This document shows positions 49,230 to 59,691 of a stretch of 64,000 nt of DNA, in pieces. Position numbers and translations under genes: made by a program. The stretch is from Rhizophagus irregularis (Eukaryota > Glomeromycota > Glomeromycetes > Glomerales > Glomeraceae). Positions within the stretch are counted from its first letter, which is position 1, and the number at the start of each line of letters is the position of its first letter. The notes under the pieces are model-generated. The model saw nothing but the letters and a program-made list of their open reading frames with translations, searched no databases and was not told the DNA's origin. The stretch is taken from NCBI RefSeq assembly GCF_026210795.1, contig NC_089451.1, positions 1 through 64,000 of the forward strand. The letters are read 5' to 3'.

Positions 49230-49838
49230 TAGTGGGCGCGTCATTCGTTATTTTGTTAGCATAGTTGCTTCTACTTTGGTTGGAATATATCAAGGGGGAG
49301 ATCTAGGAAGTGTTAGTATTAGCGAATTTTCTTTTGAACTTTCTTTTAATTTTAATTTCTTTCTAGGAGACTATATAGCTTTGTTTTTAGTTAGTTTTTA
49401 TTTTATTTTCTTTTTCTTATATGTAATTTTGTAAAGTTTGATAAATAATTAATAAAGATAAAGACTACTATGCCATGTTTGCCCAAAAGTGTGACTTATG
49501 ACCTGTTTTGGAGATATCCAGGGTCTTTTTGAAACTCACAGTAATAATGTATTAAATTTCTCAATTACTCTCTCGACGTATATCACACATAGTGACCATG
49601 ACATTATTACGGTAACCATAGACACCTCTGACCTCATACGAAATAATAGGAAAAACACAGTATATGATAAATTACCCACTGGTAATGCCCACACCAGAGT
49701 CATATATGACTGCGATAACATCGAAAAAGTGACCTGGGAAAACTTCCAATTCAATATAAAAGATCAGATAGACTCACTTGACCAAGATATCATTGAAGAA
49801 AAAGCCAATTTTACAAAATACTCTCAGGAAGACATAGA

Positions 49839-50048
49839 CACAGGTCGAAATGCTAAAAATCGGCAAAAAAAATGGCGTGAAAAGCAGTGGCTATTCTTGG
49901 CTATTCTTAGCTATTGTTAGCTATTCTTGGCTGTTTTTGGCTATTTGCGAATTAACCTATACTATTTGTAAATAGTTTATATAAATTTGCGAATAGTTTA
50001 TGCAATTCTAGCCATTTTTTTTGCCTGTTTTTGGTCATTTGACGTGTG
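49839..50048. mobile_element. CACTA-like MITE (CACAGGTCGAA end), 210 bp
   Basis: Left end CACAGGTCGAAATGC, right end gacgtgtg. The arms share ggcaaaaaaaatggc and its complement. The 3-bp target duplication is aga (49836-49838 and 50049-50051). It belongs to the same terminal family as 18305-19946 and 55958-61666. Confidence 0.7.
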
Positions 50049-50432
50049 AGATAGATATTGGGACTAACTTAACGGTATAATAGTAAATGCAGTGGATAAA
50101 GAACTACCCAGGAAAGTTCTCAGACTACACAATTTCTTTAAGCGTTATAACAAGAAAAAGTTGAGTTCAGAACGACATATAAACAAATTACTTAGTTTAT
50201 TACATAACTATTACCATGCAACCGACAGATGATAACTAATGAGGATATCAAATCTAGATAATGGACCAGAAAAATTACCAAATATAATCTAGATTATGTT
50301 ACTTTAACTGAGGATAATAATAAGTGTAATATAGCCACGTACGACATTTTCTTAGAGGATTGGTTTAACGCACTTAAAACAAAAGTGAATTGCCGCCTAA
50401 GAGCTGATTACAAAAAACATAAAGCCTCAGAC

Positions 50433-50470
50433 ACAGGTCGAATGAAAAAAAATTGGATTTTGACCCTTTT
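50433..50470 (+). mobile_element. Orphan CACAGGTCGAA terminus
   Basis: CACAGGTCGAATGAAAAA, preceded by aga, looks like another CACTA-like left end, and the retroelement reading frame stops here. No matching right end was found downstream, so the other boundary is lost or diverged. Confidence 0.4.
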
Positions 50471-50556
50471 AAAATAGCTTTGCCGATATTAGCATAAACA
50501 TGCCAATTTTCGCGTATTTATGTATAGATGTGCCCATTTATGCCAATTTTTAATAA

Positions 50557-51085
50557 AATCCGATACATCAGTCAGAAATACCAATTTTTAATGGCCGATC
50601 TTTGTTAATATTAAATTCAGATATTGTATTATTATATAGTATTGCTCGCTTTTCATATCGGAGGTCTGATGTACAAATCGGAATTTGCTCCTTTAAATAT
50701 AGCCATGCCAATTTCAGTATAGCTTTCGATGAAATCCGATACATCAGTCGGAAATACCAATTTTTAATAGCCGATCTTTGTTAATATTAAATTCAGATGT
50801 TGTATTATTATATAGTATTGTTTGCTTTTCATATCGGAGGTTTGATGTACAAATCGGAATTTGCTCCTTTAAATATAGCCATGCCAATTTCAGTATAGCT
50901 TTCGATGAAATCCAATAATTCAGTCAGAAATACTAATTTTTAATGACCGATCTATGTTAAATAAAACTAATATTAAATTCGGATGTTGTATTATTATATA
51001 GTATTATCCGCTTTTCATATCGCAGGTCTGATGTATAAATCAGAATTTGCTCCTTTAAATATAACCATGCCGGTTACAGCATATC
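50557..51085. repeat. Three tandem units of about 176 bp
   Basis: Units start near 50557, 50733 and 50908 at aaatccgatacatcagtc (third copy diverged) and include cttttcatatcggaggtctg and ggaatttgctcctttaaata. No coding potential. They may be the interior of the element whose left end is at 50433. Confidence 0.8.
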
Positions 51086-51477
51086 TTTGTCGATTTAAAG
51101 TATAATACTGTCACGGTAATACTGCAGACTTAATAATTTTAATATATATATATATATACTAATGTACCGACTTCATAACAATGAAATTCGGATAGAGAAG
51201 AAAAAAAAGAAGCATTGAAAAATAAGTGAATTAAACCTTCACGATATACTTAAAGATAATAAACTTAGGACCTTAGGTGGAAAATTAGTTAAGTGCTTCT
51301 TAACTTAACAAATAGAAATATACTTATACCATAAAAGAAAAAGAGAACATAATTATTTAAAAAAAAAATTATTTTGATTTTTTTTTTTATTATTATTATT
51401 ATTAGGTAAGTTGGAGCGTAATAAGTTTCTCAGATTTTTTAGAGCTTGATTTTCTGCTTAAATTAATAAAAGATATG
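51086..51477. other. AT-rich DNA
   Basis: No gene seen; contains a (tat) microsatellite near 51145 and an (att) run near 51390. Confidence 0.5.
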
Positions 51478-51540
51478 TTAATAAAATAATATGAAATAAT
51501 AGGACAAAGATATTTTTAAGTAATAAGGAAGATACTTACA

Positions 51541-51782
51541 TCGTAATTTGCGTATTTGCCGGTGAAGAGTAGAAATTGATTCTACTTCATGATTCTCCAG
51601 CTCCTCAACCCTATCTTCTGCGTCCCAGAGTGCATTAATAGTCCTTTGGTGAGCATTTTGGAGCTTTTGTAGTGCATTAGTAATCCTTCGATGAGCATTT
51701 TGGAGCTCTTGTATCTTGGTTTGCGAAGCATCTAATGCAAGGCATATTCCCAGACCTCTGTTATAACAATCGACTTTCACTG
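51541..51782 (-). CDS. Possible exon: coiled-coil with duplicated helix
   Basis: On the minus strand a ttgctcag acceptor (about 51782) opens a frame that runs to a GTAAGT donor at about 51540. It encodes about 80 residues including KIQELQNAHRRITNAL and then KLQNAHQRTINAL, a 15-16 residue duplication, then ELENHEVESISTLHRQIRKL. The heptad spacing suggests a coiled coil. I found no neighbouring exons. It could be a gene fragment carried with the surrounding transposon debris. Confidence 0.35.
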
Positions 51783-53747
51783 AGCAATAAAAAAAAATAC
51801 ATAACATATATATAAAAATAATAGGTGGTTAGCAAAAGCTAAGTGAATAAGTCGATAGTCCATGGAAGCATTCTTCAGGATTGTTCCATTTAAGAACCGA
51901 GACTGCCTGGAGGTACAAGACCTCATCTTCAGGTGACCCATCTAAGAACCGGACAGCTCTGAGAGTATAAAACTCCGTCTACAAGCGACTCCATTAGAGA
52001 AATACAACCATGAACCTTGTGTACGATACCCACTTTTCAAAAATTTTACGGTCATCATACGCTTCGCTTTGAGCGTCTTAAAACGCTCCTTAGATTTTTT
52101 CTGCGAGGTTGTGGAACGGCGAGAACAGGACCCAGAAATATATATATAGGGGTAGGGTACAGGAATGCGTCACCATCATAGTAACAATATACGAGGTAAA
52201 GTTTGAATTTGCGTATTATTTGAGACTTTTTTGGCCATAGTCTGATCATCAGATTGCATATTTTTGGCCAAATTTATTATATGTAAAATATTCCATTTGC
52301 GTATTTTTAGCCTAAATTTGGAAAATTATATATTATATATATAAAATTGAACACGTTGTGAATAAAAATTAACCTGTTGATCAGCAATCTATGATATATC
52401 AGAGATATATCTTGCATTATTGTTTGAAAAAAAAAATTTTTTTTCTTTGTCTTTTTGTTATCTGCTTATCTTAAATATGCCAAGTTGGAAATATAGCTTC
52501 GAAAGACTTTCAAAACATGAATATGTTGCTTGTGTTATACATCCTAAAAAAGTAGTGTGTATTTGTGGAAAAAAAATAAAATTAAATCGAAAATGGGAAG
52601 AAGATTATCTTAACCGTCATGTTCAACGTTCTGGATGTAAAGCAGATAAAGGACAAAAAACACTTTATAACTGGTTTAAACCAATAGAAAAAACCGAAGA
52701 AGAAGAAGAATATGATTCTGATGTATATGATGATATGGATGATGATGATTTAATCCGAATTGATGAAATAGATGATAACGATCAAAATCAAGAATTTTTA
52801 GATAATATTAATATTGAAGAAACAAGTGATACAAGGAATGCTAAAAAAAGGAAGTTAATTTGTATTGGCCTTCAATCTGAAGAAATATTAAAATACATTA
52901 AGCGAACTCCTGCACAATTTGGAGGTAGTCGTCGTGTTGAAGTTGTTGCACGCGAACTTTTTCCTCATTTGTTTTCACAGAAATTCAGCAGAAAAAAAAT
53001 GGATCATAAACAAAAAAGGAAATTAAATCGACAACTTTTTGCAGAATCCATATGGAAGATTGATCGATTAAGTATGTATTTATCAAGTATTTTATCAAGT
53101 ATTTTAGTTTTTTTTTTAGTTATTGATTTTTTTAATAATCTTTTAAAGGTAATTCTGTTCGTGCAAAAACTTGTACTGGAATTGCTGAAGAAGTGAATGT
53201 ATGTATCGAATGTTCTTCAATTCGATATAACAAAAATTTGAGCAATAAAATTGCTCGTCCTTTACCATTGCCTGTTAATGTCAAATTTACCCCAAAACAT
53301 TACTGGGAATATAACCCCTTAAAAAAAATTCTACAAAATTTTGATCTCTGTGACATTTGGAACAATCTTAACAATGAATCTGAAATTCAAGCAGAAAATC
53401 CGTGGATCACTCTGGCTGATAAAGCACTAAAAGGTGCTTTTAAAGACGTACCAGTATTCACTGGTCTTTGCGAAGTGATGGGTAATGCTATTGAAAGAAA
53501 AATGAAAAATCAAAGTAAAAGAAATATGAAATATAGTGACGAATTTACAAACTTTTTAGTCATATTAGGAGGGTTTAGTTCAAGGGCTCTAGATTTATTT
53601 CGTCAAAATTTAGAAGGCAGAACAATTCAATCAATTCGGTATAATTAATTAAATTTATAAATATATATTTATTTAAATTTGGTTTTTTATTTTATTTTAC
53701 TTTAATTTTATAGGCAGTTAAGAAGAAACGATGAGGATTGTTTGACT

Positions 53748-54046
53748 AGGACCCCGGATATCTCCAAAACAGGTCATAAGTCACACTTTCGGCAGATTGG
53801 CCCATTTTTCGAAATAAAAACAAAAAATCGTTTTTTGTAAATATCTCGGCATCCAGTGGTCCAATTTTGATGAACATTTTTTTAAATTGTAGAGCTAAAT
53901 GAGGGCTACAAAATAAAAAAAGTTCATTAAAATTGAATTACTGGATGCTGAGATATTTACAAAAAACGATTTTTTGAGTTTCAGCAAAAAGGGGTGTTTT
54001 TGGCCAAAAGTCCATTATGACCTTTATATTAGATATTCGGGGTCCT
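53748..54046. mobile_element. F1 MITE copy 4, in transposase exon 3
   Basis: 299 bp in the opposite orientation to the other F1 copies. Exact 8-bp target duplication gtttgact (53740-53747 and 54047-54054). Removing the element and one duplication restores the transposase frame. Confidence 0.93.
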
Positions 54047-56189
54047 GTTTGACTAATCCAGATTGTTGTTATGAGAATGTTGCTAGATTTAAAAGATTAA
54101 TTGATTCAGTTCAATATAATGGTCCAGTAGTAGCTATGACTGATAATACAAAGCTAAAATCTCGTCTTCGATATTCACCAACTCTTGGATGTATTGTTGG
54201 TTCAGTACTTTCAAAAGAAGAGACAACAATCAACGTGTATTCAGATATACCAAATATTATTAATAAAATTAAAAGTGAAAAAGCTATTGCTAAAGATGTT
54301 CGTGTTTACATACTACAGGTAATATTTCATTATTAATTTAAATTATTGCTTGTTATAATTATATTTGGATATTAAATTTCACATTTTTAATTAATAGATT
54401 CCATTACCAAAATTTCCACCTGTTGTAATTGCATTAATACCAAATAAAGGAAATGATAATTCAAAAACTATTAGCCAATTACACAAAAAACTTATTCAAG
54501 AAATCGCACCTCAACTTGGAATTCATATTTTATCTATTGGTTCTGATGGTGCTATTACTGAATTTCAAGCACAACAATCAATAATTGATATTCAGACTTC
54601 TAAAAGACTTTTTATACGTGAACCATCCTTAAACATTCATTTTTCCTGTCCCGTTTTTGATAACGTTGGTCCAATAGTTCGAGTCCAAGATCCAAAGCAT
54701 GCAAAAAAGACAGCCAGAAATGCAATAATTTCTGGAGCTCGGCTTTTAACTTTTGGAACATCATCTGTTCGATACGATCATTTTCTTACCCTAATTAATC
54801 AGCATGATTCAATTATGTACAAAAACGATGTAATTAAGTTAGATAAACAAGATGATGCCGCCGCCTATCGATCTTTTTGTTCTGCAAACTTTAAGCAATG
54901 TCTTACACATGAATTTCGAGTAAAAGAAGGGATGGAAGGCTTTGCAGTATATATATTTGTTATGGGTAAATAATACAAATATTTTCAAAAAATTGGAATT
55001 AATAATTTATATTAATAATTAATCATGTAAATTAATATATTGACATTTTTTTTAAATAGGAGAACTTATTGATAGCTATTTAAATCGTAATATTTCACCA
55101 GTTGAAAGAATACGAATGGCATTAACAAGTTATTTTTTTCTTCACTTATGGCGTTTTCATATTGAAACTCTTCATCAAAAATATTCCAACTATGTATCTA
55201 TCAGGCAAAATTTTCTATCTGACCAAAGTTTTGCTATTTTTACTTCTCTTTGTGAATCAATGGTATTACTTGTAAAAGCTCACCGAGATTACTATCCTCA
55301 AATGCCTTTTCTTCATTGGTTACATAAATCTGAATCATGTGAACACTTCTTTGGTGTGGCAAGACAGATTAATTCAGATTTTGATTTTTCTGAACTTATT
55401 CAGATGTTGCCTAAGATTTCACAATATACAAAGGCCTTACGAAATAAAAAGTTAAGTTTTAATAAGGAAAGATCAGTACGTGAAGGTATGAAATTACTAA
55501 CAAAAATATAATTTGTTAATAATAATAATTAAAATATTATTTATTATCTAGGGTATCTTTTTGACTATACCTCTGATGAATTGGACAAACTATCCATAGA
55601 TAAACTCCGCTTATGGCCTGATGATGAGCAAATACTGAAAATTATTCAACATTCACGCTGTCTTGCACGGGACCTTGCAGAATATGTTGGCATAATACAA
55701 CCATCTGATATTTCTATTGAAATATTTGTTCCGCAAATCTTTGTTGAATCACATGAAGTTGATGTTTCAAGCTCTAGTATTGAAAAGCAATCTAATGAAT
55801 CCAACAATGAAAATATTGATAATGAAGAGTACGATTTATCATCTGCTATTGGTGAAGCTTCTTCAGAAATGAGACGAATTATTATTGAAACTGGTAATGA
55901 GGAACAAGATTCTAATAATAATTTTATTAAAGGTCATTCTCAGTTAAATGAAATTAGCACAGGTCGAAGGGGCACCATTGTCCAAAATTCAAAAAATGCA
56001 AATTCCCCATTTTCCTGGAAAATGGTGGGAAATTGTGAAAAATGCTGCATTACGCTGAGCAATTTTTTGGAATAGCATTGTTACAACATTGTCCGATTTA
56101 GCAAATCTTATAAAATTTTGGGAAAATGCTACATTATATCTCAAATGTAACATTTTTGTAACATTTCGTAACATTGTTATAACATTGTC

Positions 56190-57140
56190 ATTAAAATCAA
56201 ATTTTGCTTTTTTTTTGTTAAATGTTCCAATTTTCTTGCAAATGGTGCATTTTTATGAAAATTTCACATTTTACCTCAAATGTAATAACATTTAATAAAA
56301 TTGTTATAACATTGTCAATTAAAATCAAATTTTGCTTTTTTTTTGTCAAATGTTCCAATTTTCTTGCAAATGGTGCATTTTTATGAAAATGCCACATTTT
56401 ATCTTCAATGTGATATCATTGTAACAACATTTCATAAAATTGTTATAACATTGTCAATTAAATTCAAATTTTGTCAAATATTCCGATTTTCTTGCAAATG
56501 GTGTATTTTTTTATGAAAATTCTATATTTTCTGTCAAATGTTGCATATTTTCAGCAAATTTTACGTTTTTTTGGTCAAAATGTTTCATTTTCGTCAGAAT
56601 GTTAAGATTTTACATTTTTTTTTGAAAATGCTCAGTAATATAGCATTACACTGGAAAATGTAGCATTTCACCAAATTACACTAAAAAGCATCGCAATTAT
56701 CTCATTTTTTGGAAAATTCCACATTACATTAAATTATACTAAAAAATGTAGCACTATACTAGATTATGCAGCATTGCACTAAAAAATACCACAATTACAC
56801 TAGACAATGTAGCATTATACTAAAAAGTACCACAATTATCATATTTTTTAGAAAATTTCGTGTTATGCTGGAAAATGTAACATTATGCTAGAAAATTCAG
56901 AATTGCACTAAAAAATACCACAATTGCACTAGACAATGTAGCATTACACTAAAAAGTACCACAATTATCATTTTTTTTTTAAAAAATTTCGCGTTATACT
57001 GGAAAATGTAACATTATGCTAGAAAATGCGGAATTGCACTAAAAAACGCGGAATTACACTAAAAAACACAAAAAAATACTACAATTACATTGGATAACAT
57101 AGCATTACACTTAATTACATTAAAAATTGATGATAATTTT
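56190..57140. repeat. Left subterminal repeats of the CACTA-like element
   Basis: Three units of about 130 bp (56190-56500) built on tgttccaattttcttgcaaa and cattgtcaattaaaatcaaa, then roughly 20 short units of the gtagcattacactaaaaa type. Clustered subterminal repeats are usual transposase-binding regions in CACTA elements. Confidence 0.75.
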
Positions 57141-57184
57141 TATTTATTTAATTACGTACATTATTAAATTTATAATATTTATAT

Positions 57185-57345
57185 TTTAGAAATAATTTAT
57201 TTATCGCACGTGCGATGCAAATTTTTATGTTTATCATTGCCATTTTAAGGGGGGTGGCGATGTATAAGCAGGTTGATCAACATAAATAATTTACAAAAAA
57301 GGAAAGTGGCGATGCATCGCACGTGCGATGAATAAATTTACTCTA
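57185..57345. repeat. Inverted pair of ATCGCACGTGCGAT palindromes
   Basis: The perfect 14-bp palindrome ATCGCACGTGCGAT occurs at 57203-57216 and 57316-57329. Its flanks are inverted as well (tttatttatcg... and ...cgatgaataaat), so the pair forms a larger inverted repeat with a G-rich loop (aaggggggtggcg). Confidence 0.8.
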
Positions 57346-57544
57346 TATTTTAAACGCATTATTTAACATTAAACACATTGTTAATATAACACGATGTGTT
57401 GTGATGTAATTTAATACTAAACCTTACTACTGAAGACTCCCTCTTTTTGTCACTATAAACAGGCGGAGGGAGCAGCAATGGCTCTCCCCCTATAGGTACT
57501 TTATGACCTCTACCTGTTTACAGAGGAGGGGCTTTTCGTAAAGT

Positions 57545-57770
57545 ATTAGTTAATAGATATATATATATGTATATATAAGCATATATATACATCTATTTAA
57601 AATTATTAAAATAAAAAAAAAAATTCTGGGGCGGGGGAAAGCTCCTATTTATATAAAATTATATATCACGTGCGTCACGTGATATTACTTAATAATTACC
57701 GCAGCTTCAGCTGCGGTATAACGAAAAAAAAAATTAAGCTTTTTTTAGCAAAAGCTTAATTTTTTTTTCT
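57545..57770 (+). promoter_or_regulatory. Chain of palindromes ahead of the intron array (promoter-like)
   Basis: Successive perfect or near-perfect hairpins: tagatatatatatatg...catatatatacatcta, then ATCACGTG/CACGTGAT (two CACGTG boxes, about 57665-57682), then TACCGCAGC-ttca-GCTGCGGTA (57697-57718), then a long attaagc...gcttaat stem. The position just upstream of the CT-rich tract suggests a promoter. This is inferred. Confidence 0.45.
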
Positions 57771-58018
57771 CACGTCCTCTTTCTTCTTCTCTTTCCCCTT
57801 TCCCTTTCGTTCCCTTTCCTTCCCTTTCGTTCTCCCCCTCCCTTTCGTTCCATTTCCCCCTTTCCCTTCTCCTCCTCCCTTTTCGTTTCATTTCCCTTTT
57901 CTCCCCTCCATTTTCCCTTTCCCTTTCGTTCTCTTCCTCCCTTTTCGTTTCATTTCCCTTCCCTTCGCCCTTTTCCCCTCTCTTTCTCTCCCCTTTCCCT
58001 TTCCCTTCCCGGAAAATT
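57771..58018 (+). repeat. CT-rich tract (ccctttcgtt repeats)
   Basis: About 240 nt of almost only C and T, in ccctttcgttc-type units. It is reverse-complementary in style to the GA-rich tract at 59491-59691. It has no stop in the frame that enters the first micro-exon, but also no ATG. Confidence 0.8.
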
Positions 58019-58029
58019 CCAACGAAATG

Positions 58030-59490
58030 GTAAATTTTGAAGCGTTCGCTTCGAAACTTTTAATATATTTTTTTTAATTTCTTTTAGGAAACGTTTCTAA
58101 CGCTTTCTATACTCTCTTTTTTTTTAGATCTCGATATTCGATTTCAGAAATTTAGAAAATTAAGGGTAAGTTTCGAAGCGAGTTCGCTTCGAAACAGTGT
58201 TTTTTTTTTAATTTCTTTAGGAAACGTATCTAACGTTTCTTATTTTTTTTTGTGTAGGTCCTTCGGCATGCTTCTTTGGGATTCGAAATGGTAAGTTTCG
58301 AAGCATATGCTTCGAAACTTTTTGAAAATTTTTAATTTCTTTAGGAAACTTTTCTAACGTTTCCTTTCTTTCTTTTTTTGTGTAGGTCTTTTGGTATTCG
58401 ACTTCGGGAAGCAAGGAACCGAAAGGGTAAGTTTTGAAGCGTTTCGCTTCGAAACTTTTTTAAAAAAAATTATTTTTTTTTAATTTTTTGTAAGGAAACG
58501 TTTCTAACGTTTCCTATTTTTTTTTTGTAGAGATTTTTCGATATTCGACTTTGGAAGGCGAATCGGTGAGTTTCGAAGCGTGTTGTTGTACGCTTCGAAA
58601 CTTTTAAGAAAAAAATTTTTTTCTTTTTTTTGTAAGGAAACGTTTCTAAGTTTCCTTTTTCTTTTTGTAGGAACGCCGGACGTTTGGATGATGAGTTCGA
58701 AACGAACCGGTGAGTTTCGCAACATTGTGTTGCGAAACTTTATTTTTATTTATTTCTTTTTAAGAAACATTAACTAACGTTTCTTTATTTTACTTTTTGT
58801 AGGTTCCGGACGTTAGGATGATGGTAAGTTTCGCAATGTTACATTGCGAAACTTAATTTTTATTTTTTTTATTATAAGAAATGTTTATATTAACGTTTCT
58901 TTTTTACTTTTTGTAGGTTCCGGACGTTAGAATGATGGAAACGAACCGGTAAGTTTCGCAATGTTACATTGCGATACTTAATTTTTTATTTTTTTTTTAT
59001 TAAAAGAACGTTAACTAACGTTTCTTTCCTTCTTTTTGTAGGTTCTGGACGTTTGGATGAAACGACCCGGTGAGTTTCGCAACGAATCATTGCGAAACTT
59101 AATTTATTGTTTTTTTTTAAAGAAACGATATTAAACGTTTCTTTCCTTTACTTTTTGTAGGAACGCCGGAACGAATTCACGAACTGGACTTTGGGTGGAA
59201 GGTAATAAAGGGAATTTTGTTTTTGTTTATATTTTTTTCTTTATTTCTTAATGAAACGTTAACTAACGTTTCAATTTTTTTTATAGATCACCTTAACATC
59301 CACTTCTGCCAAATTGGAACTAAAATGGTTAAGAAGTTCAAAAAGAAAGTGCTTGGCAAAGGTGAATGAATTGAAGAACCCATCCAAGTAATTGGAGGAG
59401 ACAAAGGAAACTCCGGGCATTTGGTGGGGTGTTCTTTTATTATATAACGAAACATTATTTAAGTTTCGTTTATTTTTTGTTTTTTTATAG
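58030..59490 (+). other. Array of 11 mini-introns with hairpins at both splice regions (set 1)
   Basis: Introns run 58030-58127, 58166-58257, 58291-58385, 58427-58530, 58566-58670, 58710-58802, 58824-58916, 58949-59041, 59070-59160, 59202-59286 and 59362-59490. Exons between them are 38, 33, 41, 35, 39, 21, 32, 28, 41 and 75 nt. Introns 2 to 9 begin GTAAGTTTCG or GTGAGTTTCG (the fourth GTAAGTTTTG) and at once fold: AAGTTTCGAAGC pairs with GCTTCGAAACTT, or later AGTTTCGCAATG with CATTGCGAAACT. Upstream of the T-rich tract and (T)GTAG acceptor nearly all have a second hairpin such as GGAAACGTT-TCT-AACGTTTCC containing a CTAAC branch-site match. I do not recognise a family. Confidence 0.85.
58288..58816 (+). 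CDS. Candidate ORF spliced from micro-exons
   Basis: With the splice sites above, the frame entering from 58007-58029 stays open through exons of 38, 33, 41, 35 and 39 nt and ends at a TAG in the 21-nt exon. The first Met is at 58288, giving 43 residues (beginning MVFWYSTSGS, containing DFGRRIGTPDVW, ending RTGSGR); about 27 more in-frame residues lie upstream without a Met. If the 21- and 32-nt exons, which both carry the TAG, are skipped, the frame runs on to a TAA at 59493. Staying open over five splice junctions is suggestive, not proof. There is no recognised domain. Confidence 0.4.
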
Positions 59491-59691
59491 GTTAAAGGAA
59501 TGAAAGGGAAAGGTGAGAATGAAAGGAAAGAGAAAGATGAGAACGAAAGGGAAAGGTGAAAAACGAAAGGGGAATGTGAAAAATGAAAGGGGAAGGTGAA
59601 AAATGTAAAGGAAAAGAGAAAACGAAAGAGAAGACGAAAGGGAAGGGTGAGAACGAAAGGGAAAGGGAAAACGAAAGGGAATATTTCGAAG
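59491..59691 (+). repeat. GA-rich tract / long exon (gaaagggaaagg repeats)
   Basis: 201 nt of purine-rich sequence between an acceptor and a ggtata donor. All three frames contain stops (TAA at once, TGA soon after), so it is unlikely to code through. It is homologous to 10776-11045. Confidence 0.7.

Larger units (their letters stand above)
29949..49482 (+). mobile_element. LINE (non-LTR retrotransposon), about 8.2 kb, split by gypsy
   Basis: A 16-bp target duplication ccaaaagtgtgactta (29933-29948 and 49483-49498) bounds a two-ORF non-LTR element with an EEP endonuclease, reverse transcriptase and RNase H. The 3' end is aataaagataaagactac... without a clear poly(A). The gypsy element at 32072-43393 sits in its ORF1. 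Because the 5' UTR and both ORFs are present, this was a full-length insertion. Confidence 0.9.
29681..49527. mobile_element. F1 MITE copy 3, split by the LINE
   Basis: The left 268 bp (29681-29948) and the right end (49499-49527) together make one F1 element. Its own 8-bp target duplication is tttgaaac at 29673-29680 and 49528-49535, now nearly 20 kb apart. The right end has two substitutions (ccagggtctt for ccggggtcct). Confidence 0.88.
29002..50430 (+). pseudogene. Dead endonuclease-type (EEP) retroelement ORF, outermost layer of a nested stack
   Basis: Coding remnants lie at 29002-29672, resume at 49528, and fade near 50430. The start reads LYIGTHNINGLAGSN (the catalytic N-terminal strand of EEP nucleases), then MALNETN, then MGDFN at about 29484. 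After the inserts, SDHDII (about 49590) gives the C-terminal SDH motif. Joining across the inserts restores one frame at VFET/HSNN. Further on, KELPRKVLRLHNF is typical of the linker before a LINE reverse transcriptase, but no reverse transcriptase is left. There are several stops, including TGA where a Trp is expected (about 29098) and TAA after RYWD. It is interrupted by the F1 MITE (29681-49527, itself carrying the LINE and gypsy) and a small CACTA-like MITE (49839-50048). Confidence 0.7.

Noticed and set aside
29940-49490. A giant single transposon of about 20 kb with F1 ends
   Set aside because: The LINE and gypsy have their own target duplications inside the MITE, so it is nesting and not one large element.
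57771-58018. Possible CRISPR-like or satellite array in the CT-rich tract
   Set aside because: The repeats are irregular pyrimidine runs without spacers, and the host is a eukaryote.
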